Positions 22,115-29,481 are shown, counted from the stretch's first letter. The stretch is DNA of 51,021 bases from Kineosporiaceae bacterium (GCA_016794595.1 JAEUJN010000069.1:1-51021), one strand, 5' to 3'. The notes: a model not told the origin generated them from the sequence alone. Translations and numbers: made by a program.

Positions 22115-22142
22115 GTGCCCGGCGCCCAGTGGCGCCGGGCAC
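22115..22142. terminator. Perfect 12-bp stem terminator after sodN
   Basis: GTGCCCGGCGCC (22115-22126) and GGCGCCGGGCAC (22131-22142) pair perfectly around a CAGT loop. The hairpin lies between the convergent sodN and EamA-type transporter genes. There is no T tract, which is typical of high-GC actinobacteria. Confidence 0.8.
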
Positions 22143-22150
22143 CACTGCGT

Positions 22151-23035
22151 TCAGCCCACGGGCACCGGTCGGGGGTCGGGGTGCTCGCGGTGATAGGCGC
22201 TCCCGAGCGCACAGAGGACCACACCGACGAGCATCAGCAGCAGTCCCGCGCCCACCGCAAGGGCGCCGATCGTGCCGCCCTGGAGGGGCTCACCGAACAC
22301 CAGGCGACCACAGGCGAAGGCCGTCACGGGTTCGGCGGCGGCCAGACCGGGGAGCACGTGACGCAACGGTGCACTCTGGAAGGCCCGGGCCACCACCAGG
22401 TTGCCCAGCAGCGAGGCCACCGCGAATCCGGTGCCATTGAGCAGCAGGACCGGGTGGTCGACCGGGGAGAGCGAGGCCGCCGCCGCGCGCAGGAACACGG
22501 CATCCAGGGCGAAGCACACCCCCGCGGCACCTCCCATCAGGAAGGCCGTGCGCCGGCCCCGCTGGCGCCGGCTCGACTGAGCCAGTGCACCCAGGCCGAC
22601 CAGCAGGGCGATCGCCAGCACGGCCACCGCCTTGGGAACCGAGCGGAACTCGCCCGAGGCGGCCGGCTTGCCGATTCCCACCAGCAGGGCGACCCCGACC
22701 ACCACGAGCACGGCGCCGGCCAGCTCGACCCGCAGCAGCCAGCGACGCTCCAGGACGGCCTCGATCACGATCGCGAACACCAGCGTGGTGGCGATCACCG
22801 ACTGCACCAGGATCACCCCGCCCTGGGTCAGCGCCCGGGCGTGGAAGAACAGCGCGATCAAGGCCAGCGCACCGCCCGCGACCCACCGCGGGGTGATCAG
22901 CAACCGCAGGAAGAGCCTCAGGGGCCCGGCGTCCGCATGCCGGTCGGAGGCCGCCGCGTGCCGCTGGAGGTTGTTGCCGGCCGCGAACAGGACTGCGGCG
23001 ATCAACGCTCCGAGAACGGGCACGCTGCGAGACAC
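22151..23035 (-). CDS. DMT-superfamily (EamA-like) membrane transporter
   Basis: This 294-residue protein has about nine or ten hydrophobic helices in two related halves, the drug/metabolite transporter fold. The first is VPVLGALIAAVLFAAGNNLQRHA; others include VILVQSVIATTLVFAIVIEAVL, VELAGAVLVVVGVALLVGIG and IGALAVGAGLLLMLVGVVL. The substrate is unknown. GTG 23035 begins just before the first helix, which is why I prefer it to longer in-frame starts; it has no ribosome site, and CAGACT lies seven bases upstream. Its stop lies just after the sodN terminator. Confidence 0.78.
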   Translation of the reverse strand: MSRSVPVLGALIAAVLFAAGNNLQRHAAASDRHADAGPLRLFLRLLITPRWVAGGALALIALFFHARALTQGGVILVQSVIATTLVFAIVIEAVLERRWLLRVELAGAVLVVVGVALLVGIGKPAASGEFRSVPKAVAVLAIALLVGLGALAQSSRRQRGRRTAFLMGGAAGVCFALDAVFLRAAAASLSPVDHPVLLLNGTGFAVASLLGNLVVARAFQSAPLRHVLPGLAAAEPVTAFACGRLVFGEPLQGGTIGALAVGAGLLLMLVGVVLCALGSAYHREHPDPRPVPVG

Positions 23036-23196
23036 GAGGGCGAGTCTGCCGCACCCACCCCGGCTCCGGACACCGTGCGGCGAGGCCCCGCGGCCACCCT
23101 GCCGCCGACGTGCGCCGTGATCGACCCCGGGACGATCCCGAGCGCACCGGGGGAACCCCCAGCCCACCTGAGGAATCCTGAGCGATCCGGCGCGTG

Positions 23197-23219
23197 CGGT
23201 GAATCACGCCGGTTCACCG
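23197..23219. promoter_or_regulatory. CGGTGAA/TTCACCG inverted repeat
   Basis: Perfect 7-bp arms at 23197-23203 and 23213-23219, nine bases apart, lie upstream of the -10-like TAGGAT of the 38-residue membrane protein. A direct repeat TTCATGG follows at 23223-23229 and 23252-23258. It is a candidate operator in the 219-bp divergent gap. Confidence 0.4.
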
Positions 23220-23242
23220 GAGTTCATGGGATTGTTGGGTGG

Positions 23243-23248
23243 TAGGAT
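23243..23248 (+). promoter_or_regulatory. Leaderless -10 element for the 38-residue protein
   Basis: TAGGAT lies six bases before ATG 23255, so transcription would start at or next to the start codon. The same bases could act as a weak ribosome site (AGGA). Confidence 0.4.
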
Positions 23249-23254
23249 GAATTC

Positions 23255-23371
23255 ATGGAACTCATCGTGATCGGAACCCTGTTCGCCGTCGCCGCCCTCG
23301 CCCCCCTGCTGGGCGCCGACACCCGCCGTCCCGAGACCGAGCGCATCCGCGGTTCCCTGATCCTTCGCTGA
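23255..23371 (+). CDS. Tiny membrane protein A (38 residues)
   Basis: A hydrophobic N-terminus (MELIVIGTLFAVAALAPLLG, one membrane helix) is followed by a short charged tail: GADTRRPETERIRGSLILR. The LAPLLGADTR junction is nearly identical to LAPVLGADSR in the 42-residue protein at 24501, so the two are probably related. It is convergent with the GlxA-type regulator, whose stop is 15 bp away. Its function is unknown. It is likely single-pass with the charged tail in the cytoplasm. Automated annotation often misses genes of this size. Confidence 0.7.
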   Translation: MELIVIGTLFAVAALAPLLGADTRRPETERIRGSLILR

Positions 23372-23386
23372 CCGCGAAGGGCCACC

Positions 23387-24406
23387 TCAGCCGGTGGCGC
23401 GGACCGGACCGAAGGCCCGCCGGTAGGACGTCGGCGCGGTGGAGCGCACCCGACGGAAGTGGTGGCGCAGCATCGCCGCCGACCCGAAGCCCGCACGTTC
23501 GGCGATCTGCTCGACCGTGAGCTCCCCGCGCTCGAGCAACTGCTCGGCCAAGGCCACCCGCTGACCCAGCACCCATGCGTGCGGGGTGGTGCCGGTCTCG
23601 TCGCGGAAGCGCCGGGCGAAGGTCCGCTCGCTCATCGCCGCCCGCGCCGCCAGCACGGTCACCGACAGCTCCTCGGCCAGGTGCCCGGCCGCCCAGTCCA
23701 TCACCGGGGCCAGGCTGCGACCGGACGCCGCCCGCACGGGAGTCTCGACGTACTGCGCCTGTCCCCCGTCCCGCTGCGGCGGCACCACCATGCGCCGGGC
23801 GATCCCGGTCGCGGCCGCCGCTCCGTGACTGGCGCGGACCAGCTGCAGGCACAAGTCGATCCCCGACGCCGTGCCCGCGCTGGTGTGCACCCCGCCGTCC
23901 TGCACGAACAACACGTCCGGCACCACCCGCGCAGCGGGGAACTCCGTGGCCAACCGGGCGGCGTAGCGCCAGTGCGTCGTCGCGCGCCGGCCGTCCAGCA
24001 ACCCGGCGCGGCCCAGGATGAACGCCCCGCTGCAGAGGCTGGCCACCATCGCCCCGCGCTCGACCGCCCCACGCAGGTGGCCGACGAGGTCAGGACCCGG
24101 GTGGTAGCCGACTCCCATCGCGGGCACCACGATCAGATCCGCCGACTCCAGCACATCCAGCCGGTGCGGGGCGATCATCTGGAACCCGGTCTCGGCCGCC
24201 ACCTCCCCCGGCCGCGGGGAACACACCCGGAAGTCGAAGACCGGCAGGCCGTCGTCCGAGCGGTCGAAGCCGAACACCTCGCAGGCCACGGCGAACTCGA
24301 ACGGGGACACCCCGTCGTCGACGATCACCGCCACCCGGTCGAGGCGAGGGGGGCCATCGGCTGCCGGGGCGCCGTCCGGGTCGGGATCGACGGTCGGGTG
24401 AGGCAT
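23387..24406 (-). CDS. GlxA-type transcriptional regulator (DJ-1/PfpI plus AraC)
   Basis: This 339-residue regulator has an N-terminal amidotransferase/DJ-1-like sensor domain (about 10-185), with DGVSPFEFAVACEVFG and the nucleophile elbow VASLCSGAFILGRAGLLDG containing a Cys. An AraC/XylS DNA-binding domain follows (about 225-330), with two helix-turn-helices: LSVTVLAARAAMSERTFARRF and LTVEQIAERAGFGSAAMLRHHFRR. The ligand is unknown. It lies between two tiny related membrane-protein genes. The 94-bp gap to the second one holds a 14-bp inverted repeat and a third half-site, likely its own operator. ATG 24406 has only a weak ribosome site. Confidence 0.88.
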   Translation of the reverse strand: MPHPTVDPDPDGAPAADGPPRLDRVAVIVDDGVSPFEFAVACEVFGFDRSDDGLPVFDFRVCSPRPGEVAAETGFQMIAPHRLDVLESADLIVVPAMGVGYHPGPDLVGHLRGAVERGAMVASLCSGAFILGRAGLLDGRRATTHWRYAARLATEFPAARVVPDVLFVQDGGVHTSAGTASGIDLCLQLVRASHGAAAATGIARRMVVPPQRDGGQAQYVETPVRAASGRSLAPVMDWAAGHLAEELSVTVLAARAAMSERTFARRFRDETGTTPHAWVLGQRVALAEQLLERGELTVEQIAERAGFGSAAMLRHHFRRVRSTAPTSYRRAFGPVRATG

Positions 24407-24427
24407 GAGAACGAGTGTCCTCCCGCG

Positions 24428-24502
24428 ATGGCAGAAAGTCTACGAGTAGTGACTTTCATGCCACTGGTGGCAGGATGACGATGAGAGAAGACTTTCTGCC
24501 AT
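24428..24502. promoter_or_regulatory. Three-site operator between regulator and tiny protein B
   Basis: ATGGCAGAAAGTCT (24428-24441) and AGACTTTCTGCCAT (24489-24502) are perfect 14-bp inverted copies. A third, one-base-longer copy, TGACTTTCATGCCA, lies at 24450-24463, followed by the palindrome TGCCAC-TG-GTGGCA (24458-24471). The outer sites are about 61 bp apart centre to centre, which could allow looping. The last site includes the ATG of the downstream small gene. The likely binder is the adjacent GlxA-type regulator. Confidence 0.65.
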
Positions 24503-24629
24503 GATGCTGATGATGCTCCTCCTCGTCCTGTTCGTCGTTCTCCCCCTGCTGGCTCCGGTACTCGGCGCCGACTCACGCGACCTGCGCGATCACCCCTGGG
24601 AACGGGATCTGCCCACCCCCCGGATGTGA
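24501..24629 (+). CDS. Tiny membrane protein B (42 residues)
   Basis: The protein starts MMLMMLLLVLFVVLPLLAPV, a single strongly hydrophobic helix, followed by LGADSRDLRDHPWERDLPTP and two final residues, RM. It shares the LAP(L/V)LGAD(T/S)R junction with the 38-residue protein at 23255. Four in-frame ATGs (24501, 24504, 24510, 24513) make the exact start unsure; GAGAGAAG at 24484-24490 fits best with the first two. The first ATG is part of the right arm of the 14-bp repeat, so a bound regulator would sit on the start. It is divergent from the regulator. Its role is unknown. Confidence 0.7.
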   Translation: MMLMMLLLVLFVVLPLLAPVLGADSRDLRDHPWERDLPTPRM

Positions 24630-24633
24630 GGCC

Positions 24634-25038
24634 TCAGAACCGATCGCGCGGCACGATCGCCCGGCGGACCTCGCCCGTGGCGAGCAGGCGACCGCTGTCG
24701 TCCGTGGCCGACACCGAGAAGTCCAGCACCCGCTCGCGGTGCTCGGTCAGCACGGCCTCGACGTGCACCCTCTGGCCCACTGCCGAGGCGGCCAGGTGGT
24801 CCAGGGCCACCCGCGTGCCGACGCTGGTCCGGGGCGAACCGGGACCGGCCGAACCGGGCCCGGCCACCGTTCCCACCACGGGCTCGGCGTCCCCGATCAC
24901 CTCGGACGCGACCACGCAGGTGGCCGCCTCGCACCAGGCGAGCAACCGCGGGGTGGCCAGCACCTCGACGTCCCCGCTGCCCAGGGCACGGGCGGTGTCC
25001 TGCTCGGTCACCGTGAAGCTCAGCCGTGCCTGCGCCAT
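24634..25038 (-). CDS. Hotdog-fold thioesterase, FlK-like
   Basis: This 134-residue protein matches the fluoroacetyl-CoA thioesterase-like family. It shows the N-terminal FTVTEQDTARALGSGDVEVLATPRLLAWCEAAT, the active-region TSVGTRVALDHLAASAVGQRVHVEAVLTE, and the ending DDSGRLLATGEVRRAIV. The fold hydrolyses small acyl-CoA thioesters. The many non-FlK members have unknown substrates, so true fluoroacetyl-CoA activity should not be assumed. The insert EPVVGTVAGPGSAGPGSP is low complexity. ATG 25038 has TAGCCT six bases upstream (25045-25050), a leaderless pattern. It faces the tiny protein B gene, with stops five bases apart. Confidence 0.8.
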   Translation of the reverse strand: MAQARLSFTVTEQDTARALGSGDVEVLATPRLLAWCEAATCVVASEVIGDAEPVVGTVAGPGSAGPGSPRTSVGTRVALDHLAASAVGQRVHVEAVLTEHRERVLDFSVSATDDSGRLLATGEVRRAIVPRDRF

Positions 25039-25096
25039 CAGCCCAGGCTAGCCGGGGTCGGTCACCGGTTCCCGGCCCGCCCCGCGCCGCCCAGGG

Positions 25097-26200
25097 TCAG
25101 GCCACCAGCCCCTGCCGGCGCAGCTCCACCTGGAGGTCGTGCGGGTTGCTGGAGGCCGAGATGGCGTCGTTCAGGGTGACCACCCCGTCGCGGACCAGCG
25201 CGATCAGGTGCTGGTCGAAGGTCTGCATGCCGTAGAACGACCCGTCGGCGACCAGCGCCTCGATGGTCGCGGTCTTGTCCGAGTCGATGATCGCCTCGGT
25301 GATCCGCCCGGTGTTGATGCAGATCTCCGCCGCCACACACCGCCCCTCGCCGTCGGCCCGCGGCACCAGTCGCTGGCAGACCACCCCCCGGAGCACCGAG
25401 GCCAGGGTCAGGCGAACCTGCCGCTGGTCGTGCGGGGGAAAGAAGTCGATGATCCGGGTGACGGTCTCGCGAGCGTCGGTGGTGTGCAGGGTGGACATCA
25501 CCAGGTGGCCCGTCTCCGCAGCAGCCAGGGCGGCCTTGACCGTCTCCTGGTCACGCATCTCCCCCACCAGGATGACGTCCGGGTCCTGGCGCATCGCCGC
25601 GCGCATCGCCCGGCCGAAATCGAAGGTGTCCACCGAGATCTCGCGCTGGTTGATCATCGCGAGCTTGTCCTCGTGGAGCACCTCGATCGGGTCCTCGATG
25701 GTGACCACGTGCACCTCGCGCTGACGGTTGACCAGATCGACCATGCTCGACAGCGTGGTGGTCTTGCCCGACCCCGTCGGCCCGGTGACCAGCACCAGCC
25801 CGCGCGGCTCCAGGGCCAACGCGCCGACGACGTCCGGGATCCCCAACTCCTCCAACGGGATGGCGCCAACGGCCACCCGCCGGAACACCAGTCCCACCGA
25901 GCCGCGCGAGCGGAAGGCGTTCACCCGGAAGCGCCCGATGCCGGCCACCGCGTAGGCGAAGTCGGCCTCGTTGCTGGCATCGAACTGCTCGCGCTGGTCG
26001 GGCCTGATGATCTCGTCCAGCATCGCCCAGGTGTCCGCCGGGGTGAGCACCGGGGCATCGAGGCGGCGCAGCCGGCCGTCGATCCGTACCCTCGGCGGGG
26101 AACCCACCTTGCAGTGCAGGTCAGAGCCCAGAACCTCGGTCAGCGCCCGCAGGTAGGGGCCGACGCGCACCGGCTCCGTCGGGACGGCGTTGTCGCTCAC
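25097..26200 (-). CDS. pilT: PilT-like type IV pilus retraction ATPase
   Basis: This 367-residue secretion-superfamily ATPase has an N-terminal PAS-like region (YLRALTEVLGSDLHCKVGSPPRVRIDGRLRRLDAPV). The Walker A motif is GPTGSGKTTT (Lys146) and the Walker B is DPDVILVGEMRD. An Asp-box (VVTIEDPIEV), a His-box (LVMSTLHTTDARETVTRIIDFFP) and the PilT-type C-terminal arm are also visible. PilT powers depolymerisation of type IV pili. No pilin, PilB, PilC or PilQ gene is in the window, so its partners must be elsewhere. GTG 26200 gives the short lead MSDNAVPTEPVRV; the frame is open to 26326, but the domain starts here. Confidence 0.87.
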   Translation of the reverse strand: MSDNAVPTEPVRVGPYLRALTEVLGSDLHCKVGSPPRVRIDGRLRRLDAPVLTPADTWAMLDEIIRPDQREQFDASNEADFAYAVAGIGRFRVNAFRSRGSVGLVFRRVAVGAIPLEELGIPDVVGALALEPRGLVLVTGPTGSGKTTTLSSMVDLVNRQREVHVVTIEDPIEVLHEDKLAMINQREISVDTFDFGRAMRAAMRQDPDVILVGEMRDQETVKAALAAAETGHLVMSTLHTTDARETVTRIIDFFPPHDQRQVRLTLASVLRGVVCQRLVPRADGEGRCVAAEICINTGRITEAIIDSDKTATIEALVADGSFYGMQTFDQHLIALVRDGVVTLNDAISASSNPHDLQVELRRQGLVA

Positions 26201-26388
26201 GTCCGACCATCGTCGCGAACCGGGGGCGCCTTGAGCGGTACCGGGGAAGCGTGAGCCGGCGGTGCCGAGTCGGCGGCCCGGCGGGCTGTGCGACGATGAC
26301 CCGGGCCGCTCACACGTCGGCCGCATCCCGTCAGGCCCGGCCTCCCGGCCGGCCCCACCGCCCGCTCACGCTTCCGAGGAGAACCGCC

Positions 26389-26463
26389 ATGAGCCGTCGC
26401 GCCCGTCGCCGTCGCGCCCGCAAGGGCAACGCTGCCAACCACGGACGCCGTCCCAACAGCTGA
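26389..26463 (+). CDS. 50S ribosomal protein bL37
   Basis: A 24-residue, very basic protein, MSRRARRRRARKGNAANHGR followed by RPNS. This matches the actinobacterial ribosomal protein bL37 (COX24/AURKAIP1-like motif, ending NHG+RPN). It has an excellent ribosome site, GAGGAG at 26376-26381, seven bases before the ATG. It stands alone between the divergent pilT and the convergent rsrA, and two strong hairpins follow. Genes this small are often left unannotated. Confidence 0.88.
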   Translation: MSRRARRRRARKGNAANHGRRPNS

Positions 26464-26468
26464 TCGGC

Positions 26469-26517
26469 GCCCCCAGCCCCGCTGGGGGGCGGGCACCCCG
26501 GGCCCGGCGGGCCCGGG
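26469..26517. terminator. Tandem terminator hairpins between bL37 and rsrA
   Basis: The first stem is GCCCCCAGC (26469-26477) with GCTGGGGGGC (26481-26490), loop CCC. The second is CCCGGGCCC (26497-26505) with GGGCCCGGG (26509-26517), loop GGC. The convergent genes bL37 and rsrA end on either side, so these could serve both. Confidence 0.75.
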
Positions 26518-26521
26518 ACGG

Positions 26522-26788
26522 TCAGCCCTCCAGCTGGAGGCGCACCTCGGTGATCCGCACCAGGATCCGTGAGCGCAAGGTCTCGGGCGCCGCCTCGCAC
26601 ACGCAACTGCGCCGGATCAGCGCCTTGAGCAGCTGGTCGATGTCGTACTGGGTCAGGCAGGGGTGGCACTCGTCCAGGTGCTGGCGGATCTTGGCCACGT
26701 CGTGTGCCGTCATCTCGCCGTCGAGGTACTCGTAGACCCGCGCCAGCACCTCGCGGCAGTCGGTCTCGTGCGGGTTGCCGCAGCTCAC
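26522..26788 (-). CDS. rsrA: RsrA, redox-sensing zinc anti-sigma factor
   Basis: This 88-residue ZAS-family anti-sigma factor has the zinc motif HxxxCxxC (His37, Cys41, Cys44 in HLDECHPC) and further Cys at 3 and 11, the same numbering as Streptomyces RsrA. In that protein reduced, zinc-bound RsrA holds SigR. Thiol oxidation forms a disulfide between Cys11 and Cys44 (or Cys41), ejects zinc and frees SigR (established). Two extra Cys (SCVC, about 61-63) are also as in RsrA. GTG 26788 overlaps the sigR stop by four bases (GTGA), which keeps the pair in balance. Confidence 0.95.
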   Translation of the reverse strand: MSCGNPHETDCREVLARVYEYLDGEMTAHDVAKIRQHLDECHPCLTQYDIDQLLKALIRRSCVCEAAPETLRSRILVRITEVRLQLEG

Positions 26789-27438
26789 GAGGCACCGCCT
26801 CCCTTCACCCCGTCGGCCGGCTTGCCGGCACCGACCAGGCCACGCTCCCGGGCGTAATCGCCGAGCAGATCCCGCAACTGCCGCCGTCCGCGGTGCAACC
26901 GGGACATGACCGTCCCGATCGGGGTGCCCATGATCTCGGCGATCTCCTTGTAGGCGAACCCCTCCACATCGGCCAGGTACACGGCGATCCGGAACTCCTC
27001 GCCGATCCGCTGGAGGGCCTCCTTGACGTCGCTGTCGGGCAGCCGGTCCAAGGCCTCGGCCTCCGCAGAGCGCAACCCGGACGACGTGTGCGACTCCGCG
27101 CGAGCCAACTGCCAGTCCTCGATCTCCTCGGTGGCCGACTGCTGGGGCTCACGCTGCTTCTTGCGGTAGGTGTTGATGTAGGCGTTGGTCAGGATGCGGT
27201 ACAGCCAGGCCTTCAGATTGGTCCCCGGCTCGTACTGGTGGAACGAGCCGAAGGCCTTGGCGAAGGTCTCCTGCACCAGGTCCTCGGCGTCCGCGGGGTT
27301 GCGGGCCATGCGCAGGGCGGCCGAGTACAACTGGTCGATGTACTGCAACGCATCGCGTTCGAACCGCGCGGCACGCTCGTCCGCCGTCTCGCCTCGGGGG
27401 GCGCGGGCGGTGTCGGGTTGATCGGCGTCCTGGCTCAT
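26785..27438 (-). CDS. sigR: SigR, disulfide-stress ECF sigma factor
   Basis: This 217-residue sigma factor from ATG 27438 has region 2 at about 25-95 ([61 protein letters not shown]). Region 4 is at about 140-195 ([45 protein letters not shown]). Both closely match SigR/SigH, which controls thioredoxin, mycothiol and protein-quality genes. It is coupled to rsrA. Two starts look usable. ATG 27438 has TAGGCT eight bases upstream (27447-27452) and may be leaderless. GTG 27555 would add 39 residues and has GGAGGA ten bases before it. A SigR-type promoter lies further upstream. Confidence 0.95.
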   Translation of the reverse strand: MSQDADQPDTARAPRGETADERAARFERDALQYIDQLYSAALRMARNPADAEDLVQETFAKAFGSFHQYEPGTNLKAWLYRILTNAYINTYRKKQREPQQSATEEIEDWQLARAESHTSSGLRSAEAEALDRLPDSDVKEALQRIGEEFRIAVYLADVEGFAYKEIAEIMGTPIGTVMSRLHRGRRQLRDLLGDYARERGLVGAGKPADGVKGGGAS

Positions 27439-27555
27439 CGGCGCCGAGCCTATCCGTCCGGGAGCACCCTCACCGAGCCGGATGCCGGAGCCGCCTCGCC
27501 CGATGCCCAGCTGGGCACCGCTCTCGCCGGTATCACCGCACAAGGCCACCAGCAC
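27439..27555 (-). other. Possible N-terminal extension of a long SigR isoform
   Basis: The sigR frame stays open without stops to GTG 27555 and encodes 39 Gly-rich residues beginning [23 protein letters not shown] (centre near 27568) sits about ten bases before that GTG. S. coelicolor makes a longer, unstable SigR-prime from an upstream start on the SigR-driven transcript, and the layout here is the same. Whether it is translated is not shown by sequence. Confidence 0.5.
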
Positions 27556-27643
27556 CTCGGAACACTCCTCCCGCTGACCGCCGCCGTCCCCACCGCTGAC
27601 CGACCGTCATCCCGACCGACGCACGTCCGGATCTGGTGCAGGC

Positions 27644-27669
27644 AACGACATCGGGCGGTCCCGCATTCC
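27644..27669 (-). promoter_or_regulatory. SigR-dependent promoter driving sigR-rsrA
   Basis: On the minus strand GGAAT (27665-27669) is followed by exactly 18 bases and then GTT (27644-27646). This is a perfect match to the SigR consensus GGAAT-N18/19-GTT. It lies about 90 bp before the long-isoform GTG 27555 and points at sigR, so the sigma factor should amplify its own operon. Confidence 0.75.
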
Positions 27670-27801
27670 GTCCGGGCGGAGGGGCGCCGTCGCGGCCTGC
27701 CCGGGCCGCACGAGTCCCAGTCCGCGGCTCACCCGTACGCGGACTGCACCGATCGGGACGAACCCTCCGAACGGCCAACAGACGCCGGCCCCCGGCTTGC
27801 C

Positions 27802-27807
27802 TAACCT
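27802..27807 (+). promoter_or_regulatory. Candidate -10 of the secreted-protein gene
   Basis: TAACCT in GCTTGCCTAACCTCGG lies 76 bases before ATG 27884. The 328-bp gap 27556-27883 otherwise holds only the SigR promoter on the other strand, and I see no gene in it. Confidence 0.3.
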
Positions 27808-27883
27808 CGGTGCTCGTGCCGCCCGCGCGGTGGTCCTCGGGGATCATCGACGGGCACGTCCCCACCCCGAGGAGCGCTCCCCG

Positions 27884-28642
27884 ATGTCGCCCGCCCGTCT
27901 CCGCTCGTCAGCTGTTGTCGTGTCCGTGGTGGCGGTATCCCTGATCGCCGGCCAGCCCGCAGCGGCCGGGGCGGCCTCCTCGCCCCGCTCCATCCCCCAC
28001 GCCGCAGCCCTGCCCGCAGGCCGGGCCACCGCTGCGCTGGCGACCCGCTCGCCTTTCCCCGGCAAGAGCGCCACGCAGATCAAGCGGATCTCCACCACCG
28101 CTGCGGCCAAGGCCCGCACGGTGCACGTCAAGGGCTCGGTGCGCGATCCGGAGCTGGGACCGATCACGGTCGACATCGTGATCGCCGCCAACGGCGCGCG
28201 CGGCACCCTCACCCTCACCAAGTCCGCGGCCTCTGCCCGGCTGATCCGAGTGGGCAACACCCTGTTCCTGCAGCCCGACGCCCGCTTCGGCGGCCGGGAC
28301 TGGGCGCCGGACGGCGAGCTGGCCGGCAAGTGGATCAGGATCACCCGGGACGATGCGGAGTACTGGGAGATGGCGTCCCTGACCGTGATCTCCGGGTGGG
28401 CCCGGCTGATCGGCGACCTGCGGGTGACCCAGCGGGCGGACGGCGGCGTGCGCGGCGGTACCCCGACGGTGCGGATCCACCTGCCCGGGTCGCGGGGCGG
28501 GAGTATCTATGTCGCCTCCACCGGTCCCGCCTTCCCCCGGCTGATCGTCACCCACGACAAGACCGTGCGCTTTGCGCTCTACGACTGGAATGCGGCGGTG
28601 GCCCCGATCTCCCGGCCGGCGGCCGACCTGATCATCGGCTGA
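27884..28642 (+). CDS. Secreted protein of unknown function
   Basis: This 252-residue protein has a signal peptide (MSPARLRSSAVVVSVVAVSLIAG) cleaved probably after an AxA near residues 30-34. There is no lipobox Cys. The mature part looks like a beta-rich fold similar in style to LppX/LprG-type proteins: ISTTAAAKARTVHVKGSV, TVDIVIAANGARGTLTLTKS, and ARLIRVGNTLFLQPDARF. This likeness is a weak impression, not a firm family call. GAGGAG (27869-27874) lies nine bases before ATG 27884, which fixes the start. It is convergent with the hydrolase gene downstream. Confidence 0.75.
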   Translation: MSPARLRSSAVVVSVVAVSLIAGQPAAAGAASSPRSIPHAAALPAGRATAALATRSPFPGKSATQIKRISTTAAAKARTVHVKGSVRDPELGPITVDIVIAANGARGTLTLTKSAASARLIRVGNTLFLQPDARFGGRDWAPDGELAGKWIRITRDDAEYWEMASLTVISGWARLIGDLRVTQRADGGVRGGTPTVRIHLPGSRGGSIYVASTGPAFPRLIVTHDKTVRFALYDWNAAVAPISRPAADLIIG

Positions 28643-28686
28643 TCCGAGCACCGGCCGGCCGGCTGAGCAGCCGCCCGCGGTCGAGG

Positions 28687-29481
28687 TCAGGACCGCACGA
28701 GGGTCGCCAGCCACCGCGCGGCGGCGCGAGCCACGGCGTCCGGGTCGGCCTTCAACGAGTGGTCACCGTCGACGGCGTCCACCTGGACCCCCGGGACCGC
28801 CGCCAGCACCTCCTGCGGAGTGCCGAAGGCGTCCCGCCGGCCCTGGACGACGAGCACCCCCGCACCCACCCGGTCGCGGGCCTCGGTCAGCTCCGCCGCC
28901 CGGCTGCGCTCAGGGCGTCCCGGAGGGTGCAGCGGGAAGGCCAGCGCCAGCACGCCGTCAGCGCCGAGTTCGGACGCCGTGCGGCAGGCCACCCGGGCCC
29001 CGGCACTGCGGCCGCCGAGCACCAACGGCATCCCGGGGCGTCCGTGGCCCGCGTGGCGTCCGCGACCCCGCCGCTCCGGTTCGTCGAGGACCGCGCCGAG
29101 GCAGGCCGTCCAGGCGACATCCAGCCGGGGGGGCGCCGCAGCCACCCGACGACCGGCCACCCGCCAGGGCTGTTCGACCAGGAGGACCCGCCAGCCCGCC
29201 TCCACGGCGGCCCCACTGACGGCGACCAGGTCCACGGCCTCGATCCCACCGCCGGCACCGTGGCCCAGGGCCAGCGTGCCGACCGGCCGGCCCGGCGGCG
29301 CGACCACGCTCACCCGGGCCGGTCCGGTCGGGGTCTCGACCATGGCCACCACCGGTGGTCGCTCGCCGAGGGGCCGGGCATCCGTGGGCCGGGCATCCAT
29401 GGGCCGGGCATCCGTGGGCCCGTCAGCTGGCCGGGGACCAGGTGTCCTAGAAGAGGGCATCGCCGCCGCCGATGAGCTCAC
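28687..29481 (-). CDS. Alpha/beta-hydrolase family protein (TEX30/KANL3-like)
   Basis: This protein of up to 264 residues has the alpha/beta-hydrolase core: TLALGHGAGGGIEAVD (oxyanion region), the nucleophile elbow LVLGGRSAGARVA, the acid Asp in VVQGRRDAFGTP and the His in VDGDHSLK. The substrate is unknown. The N-terminus is doubtful. GTG 29481 and ATG 29460 both lie inside the 3' end of the upstream SRAP gene. ATG 29343 would start right at the domain and would leave a 15-bp tandem repeat (29371-29415) outside the protein. Overlap with the SRAP gene suggests one transcript. Confidence 0.75.
   Translation of the reverse strand: MSSSAAAMPSSRTPGPRPADGPTDARPMDARPTDARPLGERPPVVAMVETPTGPARVSVVAPPGRPVGTLALGHGAGGGIEAVDLVAVSGAAVEAGWRVLLVEQPWRVAGRRVAAAPPRLDVAWTACLGAVLDEPERRGRGRHAGHGRPGMPLVLGGRSAGARVACRTASELGADGVLALAFPLHPPGRPERSRAAELTEARDRVGAGVLVVQGRRDAFGTPQEVLAAVPGVQVDAVDGDHSLKADPDAVARAAARWLATLVRS
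29371..29415. repeat. Three 15-bp tandem repeats
   Basis: GGGCCGGGCATCC(G/A)T occurs three times head to tail (29371-29385, 29386-29400, 29401-29415), the middle copy differing at one base. If translated with the hydrolase it encodes repeated DARP(T/M/L) units. It lies at the very start of that gene and could vary in copy number. Confidence 0.8.

Noticed and set aside
24428-24502. 14-bp inverted repeats as ends of a miniature transposable element
   Set aside because: The interval is only 75 bp, contains a third copy of the half-site, has no flanking duplication and lies in a divergent promoter region, so an operator fits better.
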